Part shown: piece after piece, positions 25,231-33,518 of the stretch | How positions within the stretch are numbered: the first letter of the stretch is position 1 | Layout of the letters: every line of letters begins with the position of its first letter | DNA from: JAEUMG01 sp963805405 | GTDB taxonomy: Bacteria; Pseudomonadota; Alphaproteobacteria; Rhizobiales; Aestuariivirgaceae | Length of the DNA: 64,000 nt | Assembly (NCBI GenBank): GCA_963805405.1 | Contig: CAWDUC010000018.1 | Coordinates: forward strand, 62,001 to 126,000 | Direction: 5' to 3' | Notes under the pieces: model-generated | Told to the model about the DNA's origin: nothing | Database searches by the model: none | What the model saw: only the letters and a program-made list of their open reading frames with translations | Position numbers and translations under genes: made by a program

Positions 25231-25950
25231 ATGTTGCGCTCAAGCCTCGCTGCCTTGATGTTCGCTGCCCTCGCCGCCTTTCCCGCTGTCTCCCCGGCAT
25301 CGGCTCAAGAGCATAGTAACCCACCACGCACGATCACCATTGTCGGCCATGGCGAGGCGAGGCTGGTTCCCGACCTCGCGGTCATCACCTTGGGCGTCAT
25401 GAACTCGGCCGCAACCGCACGCGAGGCGCTCGACGCCAATAATGCGGCCATGAACAGCGTCATGGCGGGGCTTAAATCGGCCGGCATATCTCCGAATGAT
25501 ATGCAAACCTCGAATTTCACGATTTCGCCGCGCTATGATTTCGGCCAGGACAATCGCCAGCCGCCGCGGGTCGTCGCCTATGACGTCTCGAATACCGTTA
25601 CGATCACTGTCCGAAAGCTCGATTCGCTGGGGGCGGTCCTCGATCAGACGGTTAGCCAGGGCTCTAACCAGATCAACGGTATCATGTTCTCGGCCTCGGA
25701 ACCGGGCCCGTCCCAAGATGAAGCGCGCAAGGCCGCGGTCGTTGATGCACAGCGCAAGGCCAAGCTTTTCGCGGACGCGGCGGGCATTCGTCTTGGCGAT
25801 ATAGTTTCGCTGTCAGAGGTCATTTCAAACCCGCAACCGGTGCCGACCTACCGCAAGACAATGCAGGCCGATGCGGCTTCCTCCGTTCCGATCGCGCAAG
25901 GCGAACAAACCATCGCCGTCGACGTTAACATCGTCTGGGAGATCGACTAG
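25231..25950 (+). CDS. SIMPL domain-containing periplasmic protein (DUF541)
   Basis: The 239-residue protein has a signal peptide (SLAALMFAALAAFPAVSPASA). The mature start ITIVGHGEARLVPDLAVITL is the standard SIMPL opening; VAYDVSNTVTITVRKLDSLG and GIMFSASEPGPSQDEARKAA follow in the usual order. Brucella BP26/Omp28 belongs to this family and forms periplasmic channel-like oligomers of unclear function. TTGGAG precedes the ATG at 25231; earlier in-frame starts lack one. It sits 105 nt after amn. Confidence 0.88.
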   Translation: MLRSSLAALMFAALAAFPAVSPASAQEHSNPPRTITIVGHGEARLVPDLAVITLGVMNSAATAREALDANNAAMNSVMAGLKSAGISPNDMQTSNFTISPRYDFGQDNRQPPRVVAYDVSNTVTITVRKLDSLGAVLDQTVSQGSNQINGIMFSASEPGPSQDEARKAAVVDAQRKAKLFADAAGIRLGDIVSLSEVISNPQPVPTYRKTMQADAASSVPIAQGEQTIAVDVNIVWEID

Positions 25951-25983
25951 CCGGCGTTCGCGCCGCTGATTGGAGACTTGGTC

Positions 25984-26268
25984 ATGAGGAACCTCGCTAA
26001 AATTGCTGCCGTTGCCATGGTGCTCGGTTTAGGTGGAGCCTTCACGCTGCCCTCCTTCAACCCGGCCGCGGCCGATACCCAGCCGCAAGTGAAGAAAAAA
26101 AAGAAGCAGGCGAACCAGACGGTGAAGAAGAACTATCAGGCGACCCCGCCTGGAGAGCCCAATCAGGCGGGCATGACCGACGATTGCGCCTATTGGTACA
26201 ATGTCTATGGGCGCATGCCGGTCGGTTGCGATAAATATGGCCGTTCGTTCCGGCTTTGGGACAACTGA
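25984..26268 (+). CDS. Small exported basic hypothetical protein
   Basis: The 94-residue protein has a signal peptide (LAKIAAVAMVLGLGGAFTLP, probable cleavage after AAA). GGAG 8 nt upstream supports the ATG at 25984. The mature protein opens with a lysine cluster (VKKKKKQANQTVKKNY) and ends with a short conserved-looking domain with two cysteines: DDCAYWYNVYGRMPVGCDKY. The aromatic, Cys-bounded tail suggests a disulphide-stabilised module; the basic stretch could contact membranes, peptidoglycan or nucleic acid. Function unknown. It follows the SIMPL gene by 33 nt and may be co-transcribed. Confidence 0.65.
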   Translation: MRNLAKIAAVAMVLGLGGAFTLPSFNPAAADTQPQVKKKKKQANQTVKKNYQATPPGEPNQAGMTDDCAYWYNVYGRMPVGCDKYGRSFRLWDN

Positions 26269-26330
26269 ACCAGTCTACTGACACGGTTTGTCAAGAGACA
26301 TGCTAGAAACTCGACGCTCCCTCCGGCGTT

Positions 26331-27263
26331 GTGTGCCCCATGCCCATCTGCGAAGCCGATCCCTGGCGCCTCCAGTATTTCGAGAACATACAGTGCCCCG
26401 ACACTGTCCGGATTCCCACCGAGGATGCCGATGCGTGGGAATGGAACGCGGCGCACCGCTGGATTTATGACAAGCTGAGGGTCGCTGCTTCGCAAGGGCT
26501 GGATTGCGGCCCGCATGGCGTTCCTCCCAAACATTATCCCGTCTTCTCCAAACCGGTCTTCAATCTGAAGGGCATGGGTGTCGGCAGCAGGACGATCGCC
26601 AGCCCTGCCGAGATGGAAGAACATTACGCACCCGGACATTTCTGGATGGAGTTGTTGGAAGGCGAGCACATTTCGACCGATTGCGCGGTGGCAAAGGGCG
26701 AAATGAAATGGTCCCGACATACGACCGGCACCCCCTTTGGCGAGGGAATGTTTTCAGCTTGGGCCGTCCACGCCGGGCAACGCCCTAAGCTTGAGAGCTA
26801 CCTCGGAGATTGGATCGCAACACACCTTCCCGGCTACACCGGCATGGTCAATTTCGAAACGATCGGCGGTCGCATCATCGAGGGTCATCTTCGCTTTGCC
26901 GATCAATGGCCCGATCTCTACGGCGACGGCTGGGTAAAGGCTCTCATCAGACTCTATGCCGAACACGAATGGCATTTCGACGATGCCGGCAGGCGCACCG
27001 GATACTCCATGCCGCTCTTCGGCCGTCACGGTCGGGCGTATAAACACCCCGACCCTGAAATACTGGCCCGCGTACGCGCGATGCCGGGGGTTTCAAGCGT
27101 CCAGATCACATTTCATGAAGATAAGAAGCCGGAGCAGCACGCCATGCCGCCCGGCGGGTTTCGACTGGGCATCGTGAATGCTTTCGATCTCGAGACAGGC
27201 AATGCCGCGCGGCGACGCCTCTCTGATGCATGGCCCGCCGAAGCAATCCTGGACGGCGCTTAG
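26331..27263 (+). CDS. Hypothetical protein, possibly ATP-grasp-like
   Basis: The protein has 310 residues; the start is GTG at 26331 or ATG at 26340, neither with a clear ribosome-binding site. No signal peptide or membrane segment. FSKPVFNLKGMGVGSRTIAS, MELLEGEHISTDCAV and NFETIGGRIIEGHLRFADQW are spaced like the Lys, E-x-x-E-G/S and N-x-R/E-x-x-G motifs of ATP-grasp ligases, which suggests that fold but does not prove it. The N-terminal half of a usual ATP-grasp appears shortened. It converges on the ABM gene with 12 nt between, where a 7-bp dyad (27272-27289) could serve both ends. Function unknown. Confidence 0.6.
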   Translation: MCPMPICEADPWRLQYFENIQCPDTVRIPTEDADAWEWNAAHRWIYDKLRVAASQGLDCGPHGVPPKHYPVFSKPVFNLKGMGVGSRTIASPAEMEEHYAPGHFWMELLEGEHISTDCAVAKGEMKWSRHTTGTPFGEGMFSAWAVHAGQRPKLESYLGDWIATHLPGYTGMVNFETIGGRIIEGHLRFADQWPDLYGDGWVKALIRLYAEHEWHFDDAGRRTGYSMPLFGRHGRAYKHPDPEILARVRAMPGVSSVQITFHEDKKPEQHAMPPGGFRLGIVNAFDLETGNAARRRLSDAWPAEAILDGA

Positions 27264-27275
27264 GGTGGCCGTCGC

Positions 27276-27578
27276 TCAATCCTGAGCGATGGCAGCGCCG
27301 AAATGCAGAACTTCCGGGAATGGCTCATAAAAGCGATGGAGTAGCCTGGACCACTCGCTGTAACGATCGGATTTGCGGAAGCCGACCTCGTGCGCCTCGA
27401 TCGTATCCCACTCGACAAGCAGGAGATAAACACCCGGCTTTTCGATGCACGGTCTGACGCTAAGCCCTATGAAACCGGGCGTCGCGGAAATGAAAGGCAC
27501 AGCAGCGCGCATCGTTTCCTCGAACGCGGCTTGCTGGCCGATCCTGACAGTCAATAAGGCGTGCTCGAGGATCATCAA
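27276..27578 (-). CDS. Antibiotic biosynthesis monooxygenase (ABM) domain protein
   Basis: This single-domain protein of 100 residues has a dimeric ferredoxin-like fold. ILEHALLTVRIGQQAAFEET, a central PGFIGLSVRPC and the strand GVYLLLVEWDTIEAHEVGFR are the family hallmarks; H63-type histidine in EAHEVGF and the C-terminal LHFGAAIAQD also fit. Members include heme-degrading and quinol monooxygenases, but most small ones have unknown substrates. It is transcribed alone with a 300-nt leader region containing two stem-loops. Confidence 0.82.
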   Translation of the reverse strand: MMILEHALLTVRIGQQAAFEETMRAAVPFISATPGFIGLSVRPCIEKPGVYLLLVEWDTIEAHEVGFRKSDRYSEWSRLLHRFYEPFPEVLHFGAAIAQD

Positions 27579-27612
27579 GGCCTCCCAATCTGGTCGGCCG
27601 CTATTAAATGAA

Positions 27613-27694
27613 AGCGCGCGAGTGCTGCAAGCACCCGCGCGCTGAACCTGCCCCTCACCCCTTAGGCCTGATACGCAGGCTCGAGGAGTGAGGG
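27613..27694. promoter_or_regulatory. Two adjacent stem-loops between ABM and DUF4424 genes
   Basis: The first hairpin pairs AGCGCGCG (27613-27620) with CGCGCGCT (27636-27643) and, inside it, GTGCT with AGCAC around a GCA loop: 13 pairs with one A-C mismatch. On the minus strand it is followed by a weakly T-rich stretch, so it may terminate transcription from the DUF4424 side. The second pairs CCCTCAC (27652-27658) with GTGAGGG (27688-27694), with an inner GCCTG/CAGGC stem. The rest of the 300-nt gap shows no gene. Confidence 0.45.
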
Positions 27695-27877
27695 CTCTCT
27701 AGCGCATGTACTCCGGAAGATACGCAGTCCGGCGCAACCATCATGCGCAAGTTATGATTTGAGCCTACGATTGACCCTCCGCATGTAGGTTGAATGACGA
27801 TTGCACGACAGAAAAAAGTTCCGCAATAACAGCCGCTTGATAGGCCTTCATGATTCACCGCGTGAGAACGATGCGAT

Positions 27878-28786
27878 TCACGGCAGTCCATCAGGATAAA
27901 TGAAAGCAACATCGACCCTGGAACCCGGCCCCGGCGCCGGCGAGCAATAGGCCGGAATGGCGCGATCCCCGCTTCCCTGAACACCCAGCTTGAGTTGGTC
28001 AGACTGCCCGGGCGCGAACGGCGTCATTGCGAGAAGATAGCCAACCGTAACGACCTCGGCCCTTTCGCCAGCGCGTTTCGCCACATCATTGCCGAAACAG
28101 TATTTCGAAGCCATCGCCGGGGCGTTCAGGAATTCGAGGGGATCGCTGACCGCATTCGCAAAGGGCCGATAGTTGATCTCGATCTTCGTCTCACCGGGCG
28201 GGAATGACTGCTGCCACGCAAGCGTGGCCTGATAAGACCACAATGGCGAGAAGTGAGGCGGATCATCGCCTCCCCGCGAAACGATGTGGTTCTCCTCGAG
28301 GGGATAGAACTGCTCGCCGGCAAGCCCGGCAATCAGATCAGAAATTGAATCAGGCGGCGGCAGCAAGGGCAATCCGGCGGCGCGAAGCATATCACTTACA
28401 TCCACCTCGCCGACATAAGCCGTTTCAATGATCTGCGGTTGAACCTCAATTCCATCAGCCCTGGCTGAGAACTCCATGTAGTTGCGCGGATCGGCATCGT
28501 TGATCTCCGCGCCGCCAAGAAAATCCGGACCGCTCTCAATCGGGACGGGCGGCATCGGGAAGGCAAGACGAGCTTGCTGGGGTGCGGAGGAGCGAAGGAG
28601 ATAGGTCACGGTGATTTGCTCGGGCGAGACGGAGAGGTCCTGGCTCACCAGGGTGACAGCCACCGGTTCGTAAGCGATGAGCCCGCCGGCGGCACGATCG
28701 GTGGCGAGAGCAAATGGGCCAGAGGCCATGAAGGCGCAAGCGAGAGCCAAACAACATGTTGATCTGATGACCCGTCTCGTCTGCAT
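27878..28786 (-). CDS. DUF4424 family exported protein
   Basis: The 302-residue protein has a signal peptide (CLALACAFMASGPFALA). AAGGLIAYEPVAVTLVSQDL followed by LSVSPEQITVTYLLRS is the DUF4424 opening, then FPMPPVPIES and the mid-domain WQQSFPPGETKIEINYRPF. The C-terminal part after VGYLLA is shorter than I recall for the family and lacks the usual tryptophan-rich block. It is probably a periplasmic protein of unknown function. It diverges from the VOC protein gene. Confidence 0.8.
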   Translation of the reverse strand: MQTRRVIRSTCCLALACAFMASGPFALATDRAAGGLIAYEPVAVTLVSQDLSVSPEQITVTYLLRSSAPQQARLAFPMPPVPIESGPDFLGGAEINDADPRNYMEFSARADGIEVQPQIIETAYVGEVDVSDMLRAAGLPLLPPPDSISDLIAGLAGEQFYPLEENHIVSRGGDDPPHFSPLWSYQATLAWQQSFPPGETKIEINYRPFANAVSDPLEFLNAPAMASKYCFGNDVAKRAGERAEVVTVGYLLAMTPFAPGQSDQLKLGVQGSGDRAIPAYCSPAPGPGSRVDVAFIYPDGLP

Positions 28787-28906
28787 GCGGCATAGTCTAC
28801 GGCCTCAGGCATTGCCGCCACAATCGCCCGCTTCATGGTTCCATTTGTTCAAGACCGTCAGCGTCGGCGCGGTTAGCATCCGGCTATCGAACCAGGGACC
28901 ACCCCG

Positions 28907-29335
28907 ATGACCGCCATGCCCACGACCACACAGCCCATTTTCTACCCCACCATGCGCTATCGCGATGCCAAGGCGATGATCGCCTGGCTCGAAAGCGCAT
29001 TCGGCTTCGAACGCCATGTCGTCCATGAAGCCGAGGACGGCGGCATCGCCCATGCCGAACTCAAATGCGGGTCGGGCCTCATCATGATGGGATCGGCGCG
29101 CGATGATTTCTTCGGAAAATTGGTGAAGCCGCCCGGCGATGTCGGCGGTGCGACGCAATCCGTTTATATCGCCGTGCCCGACGCCGACGCTGCCTTTGCC
29201 AAGGCCAAGGCGGCCGGCGCGGAAATACTGATGGGCCTGACCGACCAGCCCTATGGCAGCCGCGATTTCATCTGCCGCGATCCCGAAGGTCAGGTCTGGT
29301 GCTTCGGCACTTACGCGCCGCGGCCCACCGCCTGA
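28907..29335 (+). CDS. VOC family protein (glyoxalase/bleomycin-resistance fold)
   Basis: This 142-residue protein has two beta-alpha-beta-beta-beta modules. The first is FYPTMRYRDAKAMIAWLESA with FGFERHVVHE; the second is VYIAVPDADAAFAKAKAAGA ending in DPEGQVWCFGTYAPR. It matches the PhnB-like/VOC group that includes antibiotic-binding and uncharacterised proteins. A metal site is not certain. AGGGA lies before the ATG. It converges with the channel-like gene with 2 nt between. Confidence 0.85.
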   Translation: MTAMPTTTQPIFYPTMRYRDAKAMIAWLESAFGFERHVVHEAEDGGIAHAELKCGSGLIMMGSARDDFFGKLVKPPGDVGGATQSVYIAVPDADAAFAKAKAAGAEILMGLTDQPYGSRDFICRDPEGQVWCFGTYAPRPTA

Positions 29336-29337
29336 AT

Positions 29338-29712
29338 CTATTTCTCGGTGCCGGTTTCGTCCTCATCGAGATGGAACTGATGCAGCATGCGGTGGAAAAC
29401 CGGCGTCAGTACCAGGCCGACGATCACCAGCATGAATAGCCCGGAGAACAGGGCGTAGAGTCCGCCGAAGATCTTTCCGGCAACGCCGGGATAGTCTTCG
29501 GTCGGCCCCATGCCGGAGAGCAGCATGGCTGCGTTTAGAAACGCATCGAGCGGCGTCAGATGAGCAAAGAAAATGAAGCCGATGATGCCGCCGACAAGCG
29601 CGATGCCGGTAATGAGCAACGCCGTGGCGACACTGCGCGCAAGCCGCGCGTAATAGACGTTGGCGGGCGCCAGACGTTCGCACCTGCGTTCGAAATCAGA
29701 CAGGCCCCACAT
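29338..29712 (-). CDS. Two-helix ion-channel-like membrane protein with altered filter
   Basis: The 124-residue protein has transmembrane helix 1 SVATALLITGIALVGGIIGF, a re-entrant-like segment FLNAAMLLSGMGPTEDYPG, and helix 2 LYALFSGLFMLVIVGLVLTP. The order matches the Ion_trans_2 pore module of K+ channels, but the T-x-G-Y-G selectivity filter is replaced by SGMGP, so K+ selectivity is doubtful. The C-terminus HQFHLDEDETGTEK is cytoplasmic and acidic. It lies 11 nt downstream of the HlyU-family gene on the same strand, probably in one transcript. Confidence 0.7.
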   Translation of the reverse strand: MWGLSDFERRCERLAPANVYYARLARSVATALLITGIALVGGIIGFIFFAHLTPLDAFLNAAMLLSGMGPTEDYPGVAGKIFGGLYALFSGLFMLVIVGLVLTPVFHRMLHQFHLDEDETGTEK

Positions 29713-29723
29713 CGCGCTCTGCC

Positions 29724-30014
29724 TCAGCCGAAAATTCTTTCGCCCTGTTCATCGACGATCTGCTTGCCTTTGGAGATTGCGATCTCGGCCGCGGTCTCCA
29801 GCGCCGGAAAACGATCGGCCCGAATGAATTTGTGTTCCTTCAGAACGCCGCCGACGTCCTTCGAAATGATCCCGCAGGTCTGGTACTGGCCAGCCTCCTT
29901 GAAGGGCGTGGCGCGAATGGTGAAGCCCTTGTGTTCGACCTGGCTGACAGCCGCGGGCGCCGCATCGGCATCGCCTTTTCCGCCCAGCCCGAACAGCGAT
30001 TTAAGGAACGACAT
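29724..30014 (-). CDS. HlyU family protein
   Basis: The protein has 96 residues. After MSFLKSLFGLGGKG, the domain VEHKGFTIRATPFKEAGQYQ and CGIISKDVGG is followed by HKFIRADRFPALETAAEIAI, the characteristic HlyU (PF10115-type) sequence. Vibrio HlyU regulates haemolysin and is a winged-helix protein, whereas these short alphaproteobacterial members lack a proven regulatory role. GAGG sits 6 nt before the ATG. It is co-directional with the channel-like gene 11 nt downstream. Confidence 0.85.
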   Translation of the reverse strand: MSFLKSLFGLGGKGDADAAPAAVSQVEHKGFTIRATPFKEAGQYQTCGIISKDVGGVLKEHKFIRADRFPALETAAEIAISKGKQIVDEQGERIFG

Positions 30015-30199
30015 GTGTGCCTCGCATTGTCTCGATTGTCATGGTTGAGCCTTATATCACAGCTCCAGCGAACTTCCGTAGAGCCTTGAATTTCCTTCAT
30101 TTCCTCTATCCGCGACGCCCGTCCGATCACTTTTCGGTCAACCGGGATGAGCGCCGCGCGGCTCGCGTATAATAACCGTCCATCAACAGAGGTGAAATA

Positions 30200-31150
30200 A
30201 TGAAACCAACGCGTCTCCCGACCCACATCACCGTCGACCGCCGCAAGTTCCTGCTCGGCGCCAGCGCGCTTATCGCTGCCGGCCTGCTGCCGCGCGATGT
30301 GCTGGCGCTCGCCGGCCCGCACAGCTTCAAGCATGGCGACGTGACGGTGATGGTCCTGAGCGACGGCTTTCTGACCTTGCCGACGAGCATCCTGGCGCCG
30401 AATGCGCCGCCGGAAGAATTGAAGGCGATCCTCACCGCAATCGGCATCACCGGCGAGACCATGACGCCTGCCGCAAGCCCGGTGCTGATCAAGGCCGGCA
30501 GTGACCTGATCCTGTTCGACACCGGCTCCGGCCCCGGCTTTCAGGAAAGCTCGGGCAAGCTCAAGGAAAGCCTCGCCGCCGCCGGCACCGATCCGACGGC
30601 CATCACCAAGGTCGTTTACACGCATGGCCATCCCGACCATCTCTTCGGCACATCGGTCGACGGCGCTTTGGCCTTCCCCAATGCGGCGCATTACGTCGTC
30701 AAGGGTGAATGGGATTTCTGGACCAACCCCGAAACGCCCGGCAAATTGCCCGAAGCGATGCGGCCGATGGCGCTCGGCGCGCAGAAGCATTTCGGCGCCG
30801 CAAAGGAGAAGCTCGTGCTGGTGAAGCCCGGCCAAGAGATCGCCGCCGGCATCACCGTGCTCGACACGCCCGGGCACACCCCGGGCCACGCTTCCTTCGC
30901 GGTTCCGGGCGAAGGCGGCGGCCTCATCATCCTGGGCGATGTCTTCAACAATCCAGCGGTCTATTTCGCGCATCCCGAATGGTATTTCGGCTTCGACGCC
31001 GACAAGGACCAGGCGGTTGCGACGCGCAAGGCGATGCTCGATCGCGCCGCGACCGACAAGGTGAAACTCATCGGCTATCACTGGGTCTATCCGGGCGTGG
31101 GCTATGCCGAGCGCGATGGCGCCGCGTTCAAATACGTACCCGCAAGCTGA
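30200..31150 (+). CDS. MBL fold metallo-hydrolase with twin-arginine signal
   Basis: The 316-residue protein begins with a Tat-type signal: VDRRKFLLGASALIAAGLLP, probable cleavage after VLALA, implying export in folded form. The metallo-beta-lactamase core carries THGHPDHLFG (HxHxDH), a later His in DTPGHTPGHASF, Asp in LGDVFNNP, and a last His in GYHWVYPG. AGAGGTGA precedes the ATG. Exported MBL proteins of this type include lactonases and hydrolases of unknown substrate. It is monocistronic, divergent from the HlyU gene. Confidence 0.87.
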   Translation: MKPTRLPTHITVDRRKFLLGASALIAAGLLPRDVLALAGPHSFKHGDVTVMVLSDGFLTLPTSILAPNAPPEELKAILTAIGITGETMTPAASPVLIKAGSDLILFDTGSGPGFQESSGKLKESLAAAGTDPTAITKVVYTHGHPDHLFGTSVDGALAFPNAAHYVVKGEWDFWTNPETPGKLPEAMRPMALGAQKHFGAAKEKLVLVKPGQEIAAGITVLDTPGHTPGHASFAVPGEGGGLIILGDVFNNPAVYFAHPEWYFGFDADKDQAVATRKAMLDRAATDKVKLIGYHWVYPGVGYAERDGAAFKYVPAS

Positions 31151-31212
31151 AGCCGGCGCAGGCTGAGCTTGGCACCGCAAAAGATCCGCAAAAGCATGGC
31201 CGCTTTTGCGGA

Positions 31213-31962
31213 TCACGACGTGTCGAGCGCCGGCATCGCATTGCGCGCGAGCCAGTGGCATTCATTCAGGATCCCGTCGACCTCGTGGATGGGCCGCTTT
31301 CGGAATCCCGGCGGCCGGCCGGGGCGCATCGCTGACACGCGCTGCGGGTGGCGCTCCTCATAGGGCTTGTCCCGCCAGGTTGCATAGCGCATCGCGTGGC
31401 GCGGCAGGTCTTCGAGCGCGTCCTTGACGGCGAACATGCGGCGGATCAGGTGCCTGGCGTCGACGGTGTCGTCCTCGACCTTATCCTCGACCACAGGTGC
31501 TGGTGGCGGTGGAGGTGGCTCCGGCTGTCTGAACAGGCGGAGTATCGGAGCCCGCGGATCGGGTTCACCAAAGAAGTGGATGCGAGGCTCGGGCCTGCGC
31601 ATCTTTTTAATGCGACGGCCAAAACGCTTGATGGGATCGAACAAGCTGAAGAGTAGCCTGCGCTTACGCTTGGCTTTGCCTTCGACATCGGCCTTGCCTT
31701 TGTCGTTGCTCGAAGCGTCTTGTTTCTTCGGCGCCGCCGCGGGCCTGGGCCTATACTCCACCACGATGTCGCGTGCCGCGGCGATGATGAGCCGCCTGAC
31801 CGCCGATTCCGCCGTCCGCAATCTGCGCAAGATATACCGGTAGAGAGGCTTCGAGAGCCTTTCGACAGAAACGCCCTCGGCGAGCCCGATCTCGGCGAAC
31901 AGCGCCAACACGACGCCCAGGAGCGGTTCACGCTTGCTTTCGACGGCCAAGTTCCAATCCAT
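31213..31962 (-). CDS. Hypothetical basic protein with proline-rich linker
   Basis: The protein has 249 residues from the ATG at 31962 (an in-frame ATG at 31980 is possible; neither has a strong ribosome-binding site). N-terminal 85 residues are helical (REPLLGVVLALFAEIGLAEG, then LYRYILRRLRTAESAVRRLI). A charged low-complexity region follows (KKQDASSNDKGKADVEGKAK), then a basic patch FDPIKRFGRRIKKMRR and a polyproline stretch EPPPPPPAPVV near residue 160. The C-terminal part is again helical. No known domain is recognised; a membrane or nucleic-acid association through the basic region is possible. Confidence 0.65.
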   Translation of the reverse strand: MDWNLAVESKREPLLGVVLALFAEIGLAEGVSVERLSKPLYRYILRRLRTAESAVRRLIIAAARDIVVEYRPRPAAAPKKQDASSNDKGKADVEGKAKRKRRLLFSLFDPIKRFGRRIKKMRRPEPRIHFFGEPDPRAPILRLFRQPEPPPPPPAPVVEDKVEDDTVDARHLIRRMFAVKDALEDLPRHAMRYATWRDKPYEERHPQRVSAMRPGRPPGFRKRPIHEVDGILNECHWLARNAMPALDTS

Positions 31963-32050
31963 GAGAGCTCTATGAAACATAAAAAGAACATTGTCAATAG
32001 AAACAATCTGGCTCTATGCTTGATTATGCAACCTGCCGAGGAGATCGCCC

Positions 32051-32680
32051 ATGGCCGATGAACTAGTCTTCTATGCCAACCCGATGTCGCGCGCCCGCAT
32101 CGTGCGCTGGATGCTGGAGGAAGTGGGCGAACCCTATCGCACCGAGATACTCGACTATGGCACGACCATGAAGGCTCAAGCCTATCTGGCGATCAATCCG
32201 ATGGGCAAGGTCCCTGCCCTCAGGCATGGCGACACGATCATCACCGAAGTGGCCGCCATCTGCGCCTATCTCGCCGACGCATTTCCGGGAAAGCGTCTCG
32301 CGCCGCCGCCCGGCGACCGCCTGCGCGGGCCTTATTATCGCTGGCTGTTCTTTGCAGCAGGCCCGCTCGAAGCCGCGACCACCAACAAGGCGTTGGGCTT
32401 CGTCGTGCCGCATGAGCGCGAACGCATGGCGGGCTATGGCACTTTCGATCATGTGCTCTCAGCGATCGAGGGCGCGGTTTCAAAGAGCGAGTATCTGGCG
32501 GGCGATCACTTCACCGCCGCCGATCTCTATCTCGGCTGCCAGCTCGGCTGGGGCATGCAGTTCGGCACCATCGAAAAACGCCCGGCCTTCGAACGCTACT
32601 GGCAACGCCTCGCCGCGCGCCCGGCATGGATCAGGGCAAGCGAGATCGACGACAAGTTGATGGCGGAGATGAAGAAGTAG
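32051..32680 (+). CDS. Glutathione S-transferase family protein
   Basis: The protein has 209 residues. The thioredoxin-like domain ELVFYANPMSRARIVRWMLE has Ser in the catalytic region; INPMGKVPALRHGDTIITEV carries the cis-Pro and a glutathione-binding region; the C-domain has YLAGDHFTAADLYLGCQLGW with the N-capping box. GAGGAG precedes the ATG with 6 nt. It probably conjugates glutathione to electrophiles. It is unrelated in detail to the other GST at 21288. Confidence 0.88.
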   Translation: MADELVFYANPMSRARIVRWMLEEVGEPYRTEILDYGTTMKAQAYLAINPMGKVPALRHGDTIITEVAAICAYLADAFPGKRLAPPPGDRLRGPYYRWLFFAAGPLEAATTNKALGFVVPHERERMAGYGTFDHVLSAIEGAVSKSEYLAGDHFTAADLYLGCQLGWGMQFGTIEKRPAFERYWQRLAARPAWIRASEIDDKLMAEMKK

Positions 32681-32718
32681 GCTAGCTGAAAGCCCTCAAG
32701 ACACCCTGGGCGTGGAGT

Positions 32719-33381
32719 TTATTGCACACCTTCTTGGGGCATTTGAAACTTCGTCGTGTGCGGGAAGTCGCCCGTAGCGAGAGAGGCCAGTTCCTCGGGC
32801 GTGCTGTCGCGCCCGAGGATTGCATTGCGATGCGGATGGCGGCCAAAGCGGGCTATCACAGCGCGATGCCTTCGCGGCTGGCTGGCGCCCAGATCGTTGA
32901 CCTGCCGCAGATTCTCCGGCGCGTCGACGATCATGCGGTCGGCGATGGCAATGGCAATATCGAGATTGGCGAGGTGGTCGGCCCGATCGGCAATTCGCAA
33001 TGCTCAAGCGGGACTGAAGGCGCTTTTCTGCCAAGCATTCGGCAGCGCGTCGAAATGCCCGTTCGCCAGCCCCTCGAGGCGGAGGTCGCGCGCCTTCTTA
33101 TCGCAGGAATAGGCGCGCGGCGTGCCGGCCCAGACCGAGCGGCTGAACTGGTCGAAGACGACGATCAACGCAAGCCTTCCCGTAGGCGAGATGGCCCAAT
33201 CGTCGAGATCGCCCGTCGCGGCGCGTGTCGTGAGGTTCGAGAACCGCGCGATCACCTCGTCATGCGCCCCGCCGCGCATGCGCCAACTCCACAGGCGCAG
33301 ATGCTCCTCCGGGCTCGGTTTGTCGCCTTCAGGGAACCAGAATGCAACGATATCCTCGGGCGAATAGTCTCGGTTGTTCAT
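32719..33381 (-). pseudogene. DUF924 family protein, interrupted by a stop
   Basis: Reading from 33381, the DUF924 opening SPEDIVAFWFPEGDKPSPEE and LIVVFDQFSRSVWAGTPRAY are intact up to SAFSPA, where an in-frame TGA (33004-33006) intervenes. The same frame continues with ADHLANLDIAIAIADRM and FGRHPHRNAILGRDSTPEEL, the family's C-terminal signature. The expected PLEHSE-like motif is readable as LEHCEL in the +1 frame across the stop, so two opposite one-base changes, an extra G at 33010-33012 and a lost G near 32989-32990, explain the break better than one nonsense change. Family function is unknown. Repaired length would be about 220 residues. Confidence 0.75.
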
Positions 33382-33518
33382 GGGCGTCTCGTCATCGCAG
33401 CACGCAAGTGTGGCGGATGCGCAGCGGAATTACCATGGCCGACTCGCGCCGAAGCTTTGCCGACTCTGGACAAGCAGACTAACTGGTTATCGAGTAATCC
33501 TCTGCTGGAGGAGAACCC

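Noticed and set aside
29840..31261. A 473-codon open frame opposite the Tat-exported MBL gene
   Set aside because: It spans parts of two well-supported genes and reads as the complement of their codons.
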